Notes: a model not told the origin generated them from the letters alone. A stretch of 64,000 nt of DNA from Sphingobacterium yanglingense (GCF_004363245.1 NZ_SNYV01000011.1:1364001-1428000), one strand, 5' to 3'. Shown: positions 19,123-28,562, counted from the stretch's first letter. Program-made: numbers and translations.

Positions 19123-20394
19123 ATGAAGAATAGTACTAAAATCACAAATGCGAGTATTGAATCAGCTGGATTGCCCAAAGATGCGAAACAGGTCCTTGCG
19201 GAGTATATATGGAACGGTTTTGATGCCAAGGCAACTACCATAACTATCGACATCACAAGCAATGAGCTAGGATATATAGAACGTATTCGCATTATGGATA
19301 ATGGTGAAGGTATACCGCCAGATTTACTTGATTATTCTTTTGGTAACTTCTTGGACTCGCTGAAGAAAGCTGTCCCTAAACGTTCTTCGTATACCCGTGG
19401 CAAAAAAGGAAAAGGACGTTTCTCTTTTTCACTCTTTGCTACACGGGCCAAATGGCACACTACAGTCGTTATAGAAGACAATCTGATGGAATACAGCCTG
19501 ACCATCGATAGGGCCTCTAAAGAGGAGTATGAAAGCTCTGATCCCGTTCTCTCTAATGCACAGCATACAGGCACAATAGTGCTATTAGAAGGTATATTTG
19601 GTCTCCAGGCAGGGATACTCGAGTCTGACGATTTCATGGATTTTCTGGCCCAGGAGTTTGGCTGGTTTCTACACCTCAACAAAGATGCTGGATATGCGAT
19701 CTCCATCAATGATAAACTCCTTTCCTATGATCAACTAATTCAGGAATCTGACACAACTGAAGTGACAGTATATGGACCGGAAGACAACTCATACCGTTTT
19801 AAAGTCAACTATATACGCTGGAAATATCCTATCGGAGATCGCTATTACTATTATTTTTTAAACAGCTACAATATTGAGGTGGCCAAACTACTCAGTAGCT
19901 TCAACAATAATGCGATTGATTTTCACCACTCTGTCTATGTAGAATCAGCTTTTTTCAATCACTTCGAACAATCTGACATGGTACTATCGACAGAAAGCAA
20001 CCTCTTTAGCGAGCGGGAACACCAAGTGGTATACCGCAAACTGATGGCAGAACTACGTGACCTATTGGACCGCAAACAAAAAAAATATGTACGTGAACAG
20101 GCCGTAGAAATCAAGATGCAAGAATTATTGCAGAAGAATCTACTTCCTAGCTATGACACATCAGACGAAGACAAAAAAAGAAAAAACACCTTATTGCTGT
20201 TAGTACAAGAACTATACATTGCCGACCCCCGGGCTTTTGTTGGTATCAAAGCCGACTTAATACGCACCTATATCGGATTCTTAGACCTCCTATTGCAGAC
20301 GGAGCGAAAGGCAGAAATACTTCCTATCGTACAGCAGGCTATACCTTTGTCTGACAAGGAAAAAGAACGTATTAAACAGATACTAAAACAGTAG
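19123..20394 (+). CDS. Orphan GHKL-fold (MutL/MORC/Hsp90-type) ATPase
   Basis: This 423-residue cytosolic protein has an N-terminal Bergerat ATP-binding fold. The N-box is EYIWNGFDA (Glu27, Asn31), motif II is DNGEGI at 59-64, and a glycine/lysine-rich lid GKKGKGR lies at 93-99. The arrangement matches the MORC/MutL-like branch rather than histidine kinases. The middle part, about 110-330, is alpha/beta with no motif I recognise. The C-terminal 120 residues are helical, beginning with a charged coil (DRKQKKYVREQAVEIKMQELLQ). There is no nuclease domain. Bacterial MORC-like ATPases are known from restriction and DNA-repair neighbourhoods, but here the neighbours are uncharacterised secreted proteins, so the function is open. 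Confidence 0.75.
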   Translation: MKNSTKITNASIESAGLPKDAKQVLAEYIWNGFDAKATTITIDITSNELGYIERIRIMDNGEGIPPDLLDYSFGNFLDSLKKAVPKRSSYTRGKKGKGRFSFSLFATRAKWHTTVVIEDNLMEYSLTIDRASKEEYESSDPVLSNAQHTGTIVLLEGIFGLQAGILESDDFMDFLAQEFGWFLHLNKDAGYAISINDKLLSYDQLIQESDTTEVTVYGPEDNSYRFKVNYIRWKYPIGDRYYYYFLNSYNIEVAKLLSSFNNNAIDFHHSVYVESAFFNHFEQSDMVLSTESNLFSEREHQVVYRKLMAELRDLLDRKQKKYVREQAVEIKMQELLQKNLLPSYDTSDEDKKRKNTLLLLVQELYIADPRAFVGIKADLIRTYIGFLDLLLQTERKAEILPIVQQAIPLSDKEKERIKQILKQ

Positions 20395-20422
20395 CGAACT
20401 ATTCCGTCTTGAATAGCTTCGC

Positions 20423-21202
20423 TTACTTTCGTACCAGCTCTTTCATCGACGGAGAACCTGTAGGATATAAAAGTCGATCTTCTTTAATACGTATATCATA
20501 GGCGCTACCGACATCGGCAGGCAACATCCGAAGACCAATATTGCGGTTAAAACTATAAATGTTCTTAATCTTTAAAGCAGGGTAACTGGAGTTATAATTC
20601 CAGGTGCCTAATTCCCAAATACCGACTTCCTCATTCATAAAGAAATAGCTATCACGTTCATTGGAATGTCTACTATGATATATCTTACTATCATCCAATT
20701 GAATTGTTGTGGTCCCTCTGGAGAAATTGGAAGAAACAGTATACGTTCCAATATACTGCTTTTCAGTTGCACTAGGTGTCCGTTTAATACCTATCAACTG
20801 CTCAAAATTATCTTCTAAAAACAAATCATTCGTAACACTCAAAACCGCTTCATCCTTATCCAAAGAATCCACGAGATCAAACAATGCAATCAGATTGATA
20901 CGATTTTGTGCTACGAATACGGTATCCTTATTACCTTTCAATGTATGTGAAAAGTACAGGAATTTATGCGCTCTAAGCTTGTCCTCTTTGAATTGTATGC
21001 TATAGGAGTTAAGTATCCTATTACCTTCTTTATTACTTCTATCGATTTGAATAAACTGTTGTGTATTAAATGGCTGTTCATCGAAACGATAATACAATGT
21101 TTTGATTGTGGTTTTACACACAGCCTTTCCAAAAAGATTGATATCCTGTCCTTGGGCTACATGCAATAACAAAAGGCTAAAAACAGTAAGTAGATATTTC
21201 AT
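20423..21202 (-). CDS. Uncharacterised secreted protein
   Basis: I do not recognise this 259-residue protein. It starts with a clear signal peptide ending near HVAQG, followed by a beta-rich sequence with no cysteine cluster or catalytic motif. It lies 38 bp downstream of another exported protein of similar style in the same orientation, and the two probably form an operon. It converges on the GHKL ATPase gene with a gap of 28 bp and no hairpin between them. A periplasmic or surface location is inferred from the signal peptide only. Confidence 0.6.
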   Translation of the reverse strand: MKYLLTVFSLLLLHVAQGQDINLFGKAVCKTTIKTLYYRFDEQPFNTQQFIQIDRSNKEGNRILNSYSIQFKEDKLRAHKFLYFSHTLKGNKDTVFVAQNRINLIALFDLVDSLDKDEAVLSVTNDLFLEDNFEQLIGIKRTPSATEKQYIGTYTVSSNFSRGTTTIQLDDSKIYHSRHSNERDSYFFMNEEVGIWELGTWNYNSSYPALKIKNIYSFNRNIGLRMLPADVGSAYDIRIKEDRLLYPTGSPSMKELVRK

Positions 21203-21240
21203 ATAAAGTAAGAATTAGGTGTTTTTATATAGTAGCTTTT

Positions 21241-22236
21241 TTAATCACTTCTGCCAGGGCCAGCCTGGGTGGGATAATCCTGATAAGCCATTCCGGATAG
21301 ATTGAATTTATTGTCTCCGCCATAATAGATAAAATCATAGCTAAGGGAAAAAATAAACTGAAAATACGCCGGTGTATTTTTTACCTGGTTAAGCTCTTCC
21401 GGCGTATAGAACGACGGAGCAACAGGAACTTTCTTATACAAAGGTACACCATTCACATAGCGGAGTATCTCTTCTTCTTTTTCCAATTCTGAACGAAATA
21501 CTAAAGTGGAATAGCCGTGACCGTATGTTCCTCCGACAGATTGCATTTTTTTATTCTTCCCTACATAGCTCACTTTAAAGTGAATATCATCTATAAACTC
21601 AATTTTATAAGGTTGCTCTTCTTGGGTAAGCACCATGTTGATTTTATTCTGTGACGAAAAAGAGGTGGATTCATCATACTTGATGTTGAAATACCAAGTT
21701 GTATGCTGTAAAGGGAAAATGTCATTGACCGGAAATGTAAATCTTTCTGTGGAAAAACTAAACTTGGTCTCCTGAGGATACTTTAGTACAAAACGCACTG
21801 GGTGTAGCACAACATTGTCGACTAAGGTATCCTGGCTGATAATAAATGCATTACTCACGTGTCCGAATATCGCTTGATAGTGATTCAAACTCAATTGTTC
21901 AAGATAGGAAGACTCATCCTGCAAACGTGCCCGGAACTGATCTAGATTATTACTGCAAAAGTAGTACACAACCAACTCATTCATGCCACTAATCTGTTCC
22001 GTGGAAAGTAAAACGCGTTCATGAGACTGAGGATGTACATACAAGCTGTCATTTACATATTCAAATCCTTTTCTCGAAAGATAATTCCCGTTGAGACGAG
22101 CAATCTGGGAGGACTCTACTCCCTCATCTGTAAACAACTCTCTAAAATGTACCGGGTAAAACTCTTGAGCTTGTGTTACGATGCTAAAACTACAACCGAG
22201 CACAAATAACAATCTAATTATGTAAAGTCGAATCAT
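21241..22236 (-). CDS. Uncharacterised secreted protein, probable operon partner
   Basis: This 331-residue exported protein has a signal peptide ending near TQAQ. The body is beta-rich (KFSFSTERFTFPVNDIF, TYGHGYSTLVFRSELE). The C-terminus, YPTQAGPGRSD, is short and glycine-rich. No family is recognised, and I see no lipobox, metal site or protease triad. It is the upstream member of a two-gene set with the 259-residue secreted protein (38 bp apart). The shared size, signal and beta content suggest linked functions in the envelope, but sequence similarity between the two is not obvious by eye. Confidence 0.6.
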   Translation of the reverse strand: MIRLYIIRLLFVLGCSFSIVTQAQEFYPVHFRELFTDEGVESSQIARLNGNYLSRKGFEYVNDSLYVHPQSHERVLLSTEQISGMNELVVYYFCSNNLDQFRARLQDESSYLEQLSLNHYQAIFGHVSNAFIISQDTLVDNVVLHPVRFVLKYPQETKFSFSTERFTFPVNDIFPLQHTTWYFNIKYDESTSFSSQNKINMVLTQEEQPYKIEFIDDIHFKVSYVGKNKKMQSVGGTYGHGYSTLVFRSELEKEEEILRYVNGVPLYKKVPVAPSFYTPEELNQVKNTPAYFQFIFSLSYDFIYYGGDNKFNLSGMAYQDYPTQAGPGRSD

Positions 22237-22360
22237 AGGCCAAAATTAGTGATTGTCGCTAAAAAAATAAGAGCTCTTTACGATTCGCAATATCGTTTTT
22301 ACAATACGCAATACACCAGAATATTAACCAGACTTCTCTATAGTATAGCGAAAAATAGCC

Positions 22361-23590
22361 TTAGAATACCTCACCTAATCCCAAGCGTAAGCCTCGATAT
22401 CCCTTACTAAAACCGTAATCAATAGCGATATTAGTTCCCGATTTTTTATTAAACTTTATGCGGGCTCCCGTCCCTGTGGCAAAGTTCCAATTGCCAAACA
22501 ACGAAGACTTAGGACCACTTACCGTAGTGGCATTGGCAAAAACAACAAATCCTAACAGTCCATTTGCTGTGATATCCCGACGATATTCTCCCTCCAAATA
22601 ATAAAGCGATTTTCCTCTGTACCTGCTTAATGGAAGGCCTCGACCAGAACTGTTATAGGGATCCCAGCTCAAATTTGGCAAATCAAGATACGGGGTCTTA
22701 GAATTGAATACAGTCCAAAAGAAATTGCGGAAGGCCAACATGTTCTGTTTATTGAGATCATCGGTTAACCTATAGTATTTCCGAACTTCCATATACAGGG
22801 AACTCCAATTGGCAGAACTCCCCATAAAAGTGGGGTTGACACGAAATTGAAGATTAGCATAATTACCATCCAGTGTGTTTATGGAGTTTGACCGGGTATC
22901 AAAAATCAAGTTCAAGCTAAGCCCGGAGGAGATACTAGACCCGGCTTCAGAAGTTCCCCAAGAATAACCGGTAAAATCAGCCAACGATTGGTCACTCTTA
23001 CTCCGAATATTGACACGGTAGTCCAAATCGTACCCCATCCCCATAAAAAAGCCCCCACGGATGCGCTTCAATACATGTTGATAAAACCGTATATAAGTAT
23101 AATCTAGATTGATCTTCTCACTTTGGCCATGTTCCGTACCTAGCCCCCAGGTCTCATGCGGATACTTAAGCAATCTAATATCGCCATCGATTACCCATTT
23201 ATTCTCTTTAAGCCACACATAAGAGCGAATAGGAAAGCCAAAGCGCTTACCAAAATTAGTGTAAGGGGTAAATGTCACACGAGATAGATACGTATCATTC
23301 CGATCTCCAAGATAGAAACCCGCTGTAGTTGATGTGATTAAAGCGGTACCACCACCAGGTACACTCGTGGAAAAAGGCAAAAATGAAAAATACATCTTCT
23401 TTCCTGTACTCTTCTTCCCCTCGGGCGGTCTGATATCTAGTATCTCTCTACCTATATCAATCAAATCCCGCTGTCGGCTAGTATCGGACTCGAAGGAAGT
23501 TTTCTCAATTTCATTGACTAGACTCTGTGCCGAACAGACTGTCGAAAATAAAAAAGTAAACGGAAAAAACAAAAACAGGCACTTACTCAT
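22361..23590 (-). CDS. BamA/TamA-family (Omp85 surface antigen) outer-membrane barrel protein
   Basis: The protein is about 409 residues from the preferred ATG at 23590, which gives a good signal peptide ending VCSAQ. The frame extends 18 codons further to a TTG, but that lacks a signal-like start. The sequence is a continuous series of amphipathic beta strands. The C-terminal part has Omp85-type features (LSLNLIFDTRSNSINTLDG, GRGLPLSRYRGKSLYYLEGEYR, FVVFANATTV, GTNIAIDYGFSKGYRGLRLGLGEVF) and a terminal aromatic. No POTRA domain is visible, so it is a short barrel-only member, of a type common in Bacteroidota and of unknown substrate. It stands alone between secreted-protein genes and a divergent DUF6882 gene. 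Confidence 0.75.
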   Translation of the reverse strand: MSKCLFLFFPFTFLFSTVCSAQSLVNEIEKTSFESDTSRQRDLIDIGREILDIRPPEGKKSTGKKMYFSFLPFSTSVPGGGTALITSTTAGFYLGDRNDTYLSRVTFTPYTNFGKRFGFPIRSYVWLKENKWVIDGDIRLLKYPHETWGLGTEHGQSEKINLDYTYIRFYQHVLKRIRGGFFMGMGYDLDYRVNIRSKSDQSLADFTGYSWGTSEAGSSISSGLSLNLIFDTRSNSINTLDGNYANLQFRVNPTFMGSSANWSSLYMEVRKYYRLTDDLNKQNMLAFRNFFWTVFNSKTPYLDLPNLSWDPYNSSGRGLPLSRYRGKSLYYLEGEYRRDITANGLLGFVVFANATTVSGPKSSLFGNWNFATGTGARIKFNKKSGTNIAIDYGFSKGYRGLRLGLGEVF

Positions 23591-23757
23591 GTAATAACGA
23601 TATAGCAACACTAAACTAAGATACACTAACCATACCAAAGACAATCCAAAAATTATACAGTTTTAAAAATACAATAAATATGAACAGCTTTACATCTTCT
23701 TTGATCTATTCCGAATTATCGTATTTTTCTTAATTTAGTTCTTATAAAAAATATATC

Positions 23758-24492
23758 ATGGGATTTTTAGATAAACTGTTTGGGAAAAACAACACCAAAA
23801 ATACGGAGGTGCCAATTACAACGACGGAAGTACAAACATCTTTTCCAACACAAGAAGGATTGTTGGAACAGTATGGCGGAATTGCGCTCGAAAAACAGCT
23901 TGACTTTGGAGAACTAATCGGTGATAATAATTGGAATGTAGATATGACTGCAGGAACCATAAGCTTTGGTGATACACTGCGATTCCCACTACAGGTACTG
24001 GGCACATTCTCCCATTCTTCAGAAACATGGCTATGGGCTTGGGCAAATCAACAATCAGATCTTCCCGATGCTATCCAACAGCATGCCCTGCAATTAAAAA
24101 AGTATGGAGAAGATAATGAGATTGATATTCTTAGAAATTCAAAATTTGATTTTTCAACAAATGAGTTACACCTTATGGGAATTATAGCAACAGGTATATG
24201 TCATGCAGATGCCTATTACATAGCAGACTATGGGCAAGGAGCAATGCTATTAACCGTAACAGACTCCCGTATTAAAGAAGTGCGCAATGATACACACGAT
24301 AGAGTACGATTTGTCTTTCCTCAGTTAATCAGTCAATTTGAGATGAATCACAAAAATGCACTGGTATCCTATCTCCGCATGAAAGGATATAGTATACAGG
24401 AAACTAAAACAAGTTTGATGGCAACAAAAGACAGTGATACTATCCAGGCAGAATTCGATGAGCTGTCCAGATTAACCAATCTCAAGGGTTAA
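23758..24492 (+). CDS. DUF6882 family protein
   Basis: This 244-residue soluble protein has no signal peptide. It resembles DUF6882, a family recognised by a W-x-x-D core followed by a strand with FGD and then the conserved VLGTFSHSSETWLWAWANQ, seen here at about residues 85-105. The N-terminal 30 residues are a polar linker (GKNNTKNTEV). The domain is often found near SMI1/KNR4-type genes and in toxin-immunity neighbourhoods, but no biochemical role is established. The next gene, 23 bp downstream, encodes an SMI1-like protein, so the two look like a small operon. Confidence 0.7.
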   Translation: MGFLDKLFGKNNTKNTEVPITTTEVQTSFPTQEGLLEQYGGIALEKQLDFGELIGDNNWNVDMTAGTISFGDTLRFPLQVLGTFSHSSETWLWAWANQQSDLPDAIQQHALQLKKYGEDNEIDILRNSKFDFSTNELHLMGIIATGICHADAYYIADYGQGAMLLTVTDSRIKEVRNDTHDRVRFVFPQLISQFEMNHKNALVSYLRMKGYSIQETKTSLMATKDSDTIQAEFDELSRLTNLKG

Positions 24493-24515
24493 ACAAATCT
24501 CCAGTTTTAGGACTT

Positions 24516-25004
24516 ATGAACTTCGAGATTAAAGAAATCGCTACACTAGAAAAGGTAATTTTAACAGATACAGTTCCTGTTCAAAATTTCCCAAAATCGT
24601 TGGATTTCCCTTTTTCAGATTGGTACAGGAGTATAGTAACGTCGATTAAAACCATGGTTATTGCAGGAGATAGTATACTATACAATGCTCAAGAAGCAGT
24701 TAATGAGTCTAAAGAGTTTAATACCACGACACTCTGGTGCTTCGCTGGTAGTGGAACTGGAGACCGATGGTTATTTGATGAAGATGAAATGGTATTCTAT
24801 TATGACCATGATTTCGATGAAGGTTTTATTCCCCTTTACATTACGCTGAAGCAATGGTTACAAATGTCTTTTCTCTTCCGCCAACTAGAAGATTATATAG
24901 ATAGTGGACAAAAAACAACACCTACCCTAATCACGAGCTTCAAAAACACACTAAAGAAAATACATCCTGATTTGGAAAAGAACTATCCCTACCTGATCAG
25001 CTAA
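24516..25004 (+). CDS. SMI1/KNR4-like protein (possible immunity protein)
   Basis: This 162-residue acidic, cytosolic protein has the SMI1/KNR4 pattern. A helical start is followed by a strand-turn with a glycine motif (CFAGSGTGDRWLF) and an acidic strand (VFYYDHDFDEGFIPL). A helix-rich tail follows with LKQWLQMSFLFRQLEDYI. SMI1-superfamily proteins often act as immunity partners of secreted polymorphic toxins, but no toxin gene is visible nearby. It follows the DUF6882 gene by 23 bp and ends before a bidirectional terminator. The family assignment is by motif and is reasonable but not certain. Confidence 0.6.
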   Translation: MNFEIKEIATLEKVILTDTVPVQNFPKSLDFPFSDWYRSIVTSIKTMVIAGDSILYNAQEAVNESKEFNTTTLWCFAGSGTGDRWLFDEDEMVFYYDHDFDEGFIPLYITLKQWLQMSFLFRQLEDYIDSGQKTTPTLITSFKNTLKKIHPDLEKNYPYLIS

Positions 25005-25033
25005 ACTATGTAAGAAACTTATAAAACACAAAA

Positions 25034-25054
25034 GCCGTATTTATTTGATACGGC
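25034..25054. terminator. Bidirectional terminator between SMI1-like gene and pepF
   Basis: GCCGTAT at 25034-25040 pairs perfectly with ATACGGC at 25048-25054 around a 7-nt loop. A-rich sequence precedes it and CTTTGTTGTTT follows. It lies between convergent genes and can serve both. Confidence 0.8.
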
Positions 25055-25079
25055 CTTTGTTGTTTAAGGAGAATAACCT

Positions 25080-26954
25080 TTATTTACCCAATCTAGTCAA
25101 AATCGTTTCCATCTCAGCCATTACCTTATTGATTTTAGCAATGGTTAGATCGAACGGCTCAGAGGTGTTCATATCTACTCCGGCATCTACCAAAAGATCT
25201 ACTGGATATTTGGTACTACCGGATGAAAGGAAGTTAAGATATTTTTTACGATCCTCATCTGTACCACGTAATACTTTTTCTGAAAGTGCTGTTGACGCAG
25301 TGAAAGAGGTTGCGTACTGATATACGTAAAAGTTATAGTAGAAATGTGGAATATAAGACCATTCTGATTTTACATTATCATCGACGATACAAACATTCTT
25401 ATCATGTCCATAGTAACGGCGGGTTAATTCCAAATACATCTTATCAAAGTCTTCACCTGTTAAAGCTTCCCCTTTGGCAACACGATCATGAATCATAGAT
25501 TCAAACTCTGCAAATTGGGTCTGACGGAATAAAGTTCCTTTGGCTCCTTCAAGATAATTTCCTAAAATAGCCAACCTTACTTTGTCGTCTTTGATCTGCT
25601 TTAACATATAATCATTCAACAGTTCTTCATTCAACGTAGAAGCCACTTCGGCAACGAAAATAGAATAATCAGCGTTGGCAAAATGTTGCTTCTTATTGGT
25701 CAGATAACTATGCATGGTATGCCCCAACTCGTGGGTCAATGTAGACATATCATTATACTTGCCATTATAGTTCATCAGGATATAAGGGTGCACATCATAG
25801 GCCGACCCATTAGAATATGCTCCAGAACGCTTACCTTCATTAGGATACATATCAATCCAACGCTCACTGAAGGCTTTATTCGAAACATCGACATAGTCTT
25901 TCCCTAGAGGTTTCAAGGATTTTAAAATATTATCCACAGCCTCGTCTACCGTATAAGCCAAATCTACCTGCTCCACTAAAGGTGCATATAGGTCATAGTA
26001 GTGCAGTGTATCAATCCCCATCATACGCTTACGAAGATTGAGGTAACGGTGAAAAGTATTCAGGTTTCCATTCACATTCTTCACGAGATTATGATAAACC
26101 GCAGTCGGAATATTACCATCATCTAGGGCGCGCTCCAAGGTACTGTTATAGTTTCGTGCCTTGGTTGCAAACAGTCCTGCATTGATATTACCGTACAGTT
26201 GTGCACCAAAAGTACGTTGAAACTCATTCAACTTATTAAAATACGCATCAAATACTTTGCTACGGATAGCTCTATCATCGCTGGCTCTATATAATGCAAA
26301 ATTAGCGGAATTAAGTGTTATCGTTTTCCCATTCAGCTCAATTTCTGGATACGGAAATTCTGCATTAGAGAACGTGCTGAAAATATTGGCTGCATTGCCT
26401 GACATCAATGACGAGTAAGCCATTATCTTTTCAACTTCTTCGGAACCACGATGCGCGCGCTTACGCAGTAGATCCATAAGATAAAACTTGTACGTTGCCA
26501 ATCCTTTCTCTGCTGCGAAAAAAGTATTTAATTTGCTTTCTTCTAAAGTCAACAACTCTGGCTCCATATAAGATACCAAGGCGCCATACTCCGCAAAAAG
26601 TTGCTGTAACTCTTGCTTCATTCCTGCATATTTAGTCACGCGGGTATCCTGATCGGATTTCATCGATGCATATGAGGACAATCGGACCATTTCTTTGGCC
26701 AATCCGCTGTTCAGCTCCAAAGCCTCCAAAAGCGTAGCTGCGGACTGAATGAGCTTTCCCTTATACGAGGCTGCTTGTTTCATTTGTTGCTGCACGCGCT
26801 CCTTCTCTACTTTCCAGCTTTCATCTGTGGAATATAGATCGGTCAGATTCCATTTATATTTTGCGGGGACTTCATCGCGAACTTTCATCTGGCTAACGGC
26901 TATTGAAGTTGAAAATAACATCACAGCGGTCATTAATTGTGTTTTTTTACGCAT
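25080..26954 (-). CDS. pepF: Oligoendopeptidase F, M3B metallopeptidase
   Basis: This 624-residue zinc peptidase of the PepF/M3B family has an N-terminal oligopeptidase F domain at about 115-185. The catalytic M3 domain carries the zinc motif HELGHTMHSY at about 407-416 (HExxH), with the downstream Glu ligand in ASTLNEELLNDY. The protein starts with a signal peptide (ends near AVSQM), unlike cytosolic Firmicutes PepF. It is thus probably periplasmic, degrading oligopeptides of roughly 6-20 residues. It is monocistronic, with its own terminator downstream. Confidence 0.93.
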   Translation of the reverse strand: MRKKTQLMTAVMLFSTSIAVSQMKVRDEVPAKYKWNLTDLYSTDESWKVEKERVQQQMKQAASYKGKLIQSAATLLEALELNSGLAKEMVRLSSYASMKSDQDTRVTKYAGMKQELQQLFAEYGALVSYMEPELLTLEESKLNTFFAAEKGLATYKFYLMDLLRKRAHRGSEEVEKIMAYSSLMSGNAANIFSTFSNAEFPYPEIELNGKTITLNSANFALYRASDDRAIRSKVFDAYFNKLNEFQRTFGAQLYGNINAGLFATKARNYNSTLERALDDGNIPTAVYHNLVKNVNGNLNTFHRYLNLRKRMMGIDTLHYYDLYAPLVEQVDLAYTVDEAVDNILKSLKPLGKDYVDVSNKAFSERWIDMYPNEGKRSGAYSNGSAYDVHPYILMNYNGKYNDMSTLTHELGHTMHSYLTNKKQHFANADYSIFVAEVASTLNEELLNDYMLKQIKDDKVRLAILGNYLEGAKGTLFRQTQFAEFESMIHDRVAKGEALTGEDFDKMYLELTRRYYGHDKNVCIVDDNVKSEWSYIPHFYYNFYVYQYATSFTASTALSEKVLRGTDEDRKKYLNFLSSGSTKYPVDLLVDAGVDMNTSEPFDLTIAKINKVMAEMETILTRLGK

Positions 26955-27042
26955 AATTTATGATTATATAAAATGCTCCTAATTTACGAAAAATCTATTC
27001 GACTTTATTAAATCAGATGAGCGGGGCTGTACTGATTGCTTT

Positions 27043-27276
27043 TTACAGGTTTCTATCTTCACCGGCTAACGAAAACTTTATCGCCTTTTGCGGATACTCT
27101 TCAACACTCTTACCGCTGGTATTACTTACTATTTTTTTTATACTCACTTTGTCTCCCAACTTAAAACTTGATTCGGTGAGCTTGTAATCTAATAAGTAAG
27201 GACCGCAATAATAGTTTCCTTTTTCATCCCGTTCAACTATTCCTTGATATAGTCCTCTCTTTGTTTCTCTAGCCAT
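27043..27276 (-). CDS. Small uncharacterised basic protein
   Basis: This 77-residue polar protein has no signal peptide or membrane helix. The sequence alternates beta-like segments (GLYQGIVERDEKGNYYCGPYLLDY, FKLGDKVSIKKIV), suggesting a small beta-barrel such as an SH3 or OB-like fold. I do not recognise a family. A perfect TANNTTTG element lies 20 bp upstream, which supports it being a real, separately expressed gene. It is flanked by pepF and the nitronate monooxygenase gene in the same orientation, with gaps of about 90-100 bp. Confidence 0.55.
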   Translation of the reverse strand: MARETKRGLYQGIVERDEKGNYYCGPYLLDYKLTESSFKLGDKVSIKKIVSNTSGKSVEEYPQKAIKFSLAGEDRNL

Positions 27277-27295
27277 ATTCTATCTTGTTAGATTG

Positions 27296-27303
27296 CAAAG
27301 ATA
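27296..27303 (-). promoter_or_regulatory. -7 element of the 77-residue protein gene
   Basis: The minus strand reads TATCTTTG, an exact TANNTTTG match. It predicts a start near 27291 and a leader of about 15 nt before the ATG at 27276. Confidence 0.55.
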
Positions 27304-27379
27304 GGGAGATTAAAAATATTTTTCTGCTATTATAACATGCACTTAATACGTACATGATTTTGAATCGCTTAAGAAACGT

Positions 27380-28456
27380 TTAGATGCTGTATTTCCTATA
27401 GTGTTCGACATCAGCCAACAACTGCTTCAGTATATCTGCTGTTGATCGCTCACTAAACTGAGGCAATGACTGTCCCGTCCATAGATTCAAAAAATCTACG
27501 TTTTCATTACGTTTTGCTACAGCACGAAGCACTCCCGTAATTTTATTTTGATAGGGATAGGGAAGAATGTAACCACTATTGTCTATCGCTTCTGTAAACG
27601 TATTTTTTATCCCCCTTGCATATCTACCGGAGAAACTCTTCGTAAGAATAACATCTTCTTCTCTAGCACTGATCAATCGTTGTTTCTCAAAATATTTCAG
27701 GGAGCTTTCAGCAGCAGCACATAATAAGCTTCCGATCTGAAAACCTTTTGCTCCCAAAACCTGAGCAGCTAATACTGTCCTCCCGTTGGATATTCCTCCA
27801 GCATAGATCAAAGGTACATCTACCGTATCATACACCTGTGATAATAGCGAAAATCCTCCAATCTGTGGAATCTCCTCATCAACAAAACTGCCTCTATGCC
27901 CTCCGGCTTCGATCCCCTGCACACAAATAAGATCAATACCAGACTTTTCTAAAATCATGGCCTCCCGCACGCTAGTACATGTACCAATCAATATACATCC
28001 CACAGCTTTGAGACGTGCAATGCTGGTTTCATCTAAGTTTCCAAAAGTGAAACTGACAATCTTGCAGTTCTCTTCAATAATAACGTCAACTAGGCTATGA
28101 TATTCATTGATCTTGAATGCGGATAGTTCGGGGATAACAACATCAATACTATGCTGAGCTGCAAAAGTCTCTAAAAATGCTTTGACCTCTCCATACTTTT
28201 TTACTAATTCGGGGGTAACTTCTGGTATGTGATGCACAAATAGATTAACCGCAAAAGGCTTATCGGTGAGCTTCTTCGTCGCCCGAATCGCCTGTACCGC
28301 TGCATCTTCATCGATATCAGCCAGCGCCAATGAACCCAAACAACCTGCTTGTGTTGCTGCCACTGCCATATCAACGGTAGAAACCCCAAACATCGGTGCT
28401 TGTATTAACGGATATTGTATTCCTAGTAAATGTGTAAATTCCTCATCCCAATGCAT
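27380..28456 (-). CDS. Nitronate monooxygenase (2-nitropropane dioxygenase family)
   Basis: This 358-residue FMN-dependent TIM-barrel enzyme oxidises alkyl nitronates to carbonyl compounds and nitrite, detoxifying compounds such as propionate-3-nitronate. Family signatures are the N-terminal YPLIQAPMFGVS, the FMN-phosphate region IYAGGISNGRTVLAAQVLGAKGFQIGS, and the catalytic-His motif GIEAGGHRGSF near residue 180. It is divergent from the Crp/Fnr gene, with a 106-bp shared promoter region, so the regulator may also control it. Some members of the family act on other substrates, so the exact substrate is uncertain. Confidence 0.9.
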   Translation of the reverse strand: MHWDEEFTHLLGIQYPLIQAPMFGVSTVDMAVAATQAGCLGSLALADIDEDAAVQAIRATKKLTDKPFAVNLFVHHIPEVTPELVKKYGEVKAFLETFAAQHSIDVVIPELSAFKINEYHSLVDVIIEENCKIVSFTFGNLDETSIARLKAVGCILIGTCTSVREAMILEKSGIDLICVQGIEAGGHRGSFVDEEIPQIGGFSLLSQVYDTVDVPLIYAGGISNGRTVLAAQVLGAKGFQIGSLLCAAAESSLKYFEKQRLISAREEDVILTKSFSGRYARGIKNTFTEAIDNSGYILPYPYQNKITGVLRAVAKRNENVDFLNLWTGQSLPQFSERSTADILKQLLADVEHYRKYSI

Positions 28457-28495
28457 ATGTGAAAAATTACTTGTCGCCCGCTAGAGGTGTTCCTA

Positions 28496-28503
28496 CAAAA
28501 ATA
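28496..28503 (-). promoter_or_regulatory. -7 element of the nitronate monooxygenase gene
   Basis: The minus strand reads TATTTTTG, an exact TANNTTTG match, 40 bp upstream of the ATG at 28456. No Fnr-type inverted repeat is seen at the position found for the two Crp-associated promoters in this window. Confidence 0.5.
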
Positions 28504-28562
28504 ACACTATTTCGCTCAAGCTTTCTTCCTTCCCAAAAAACATTTTTAACGTATCTTGCATA

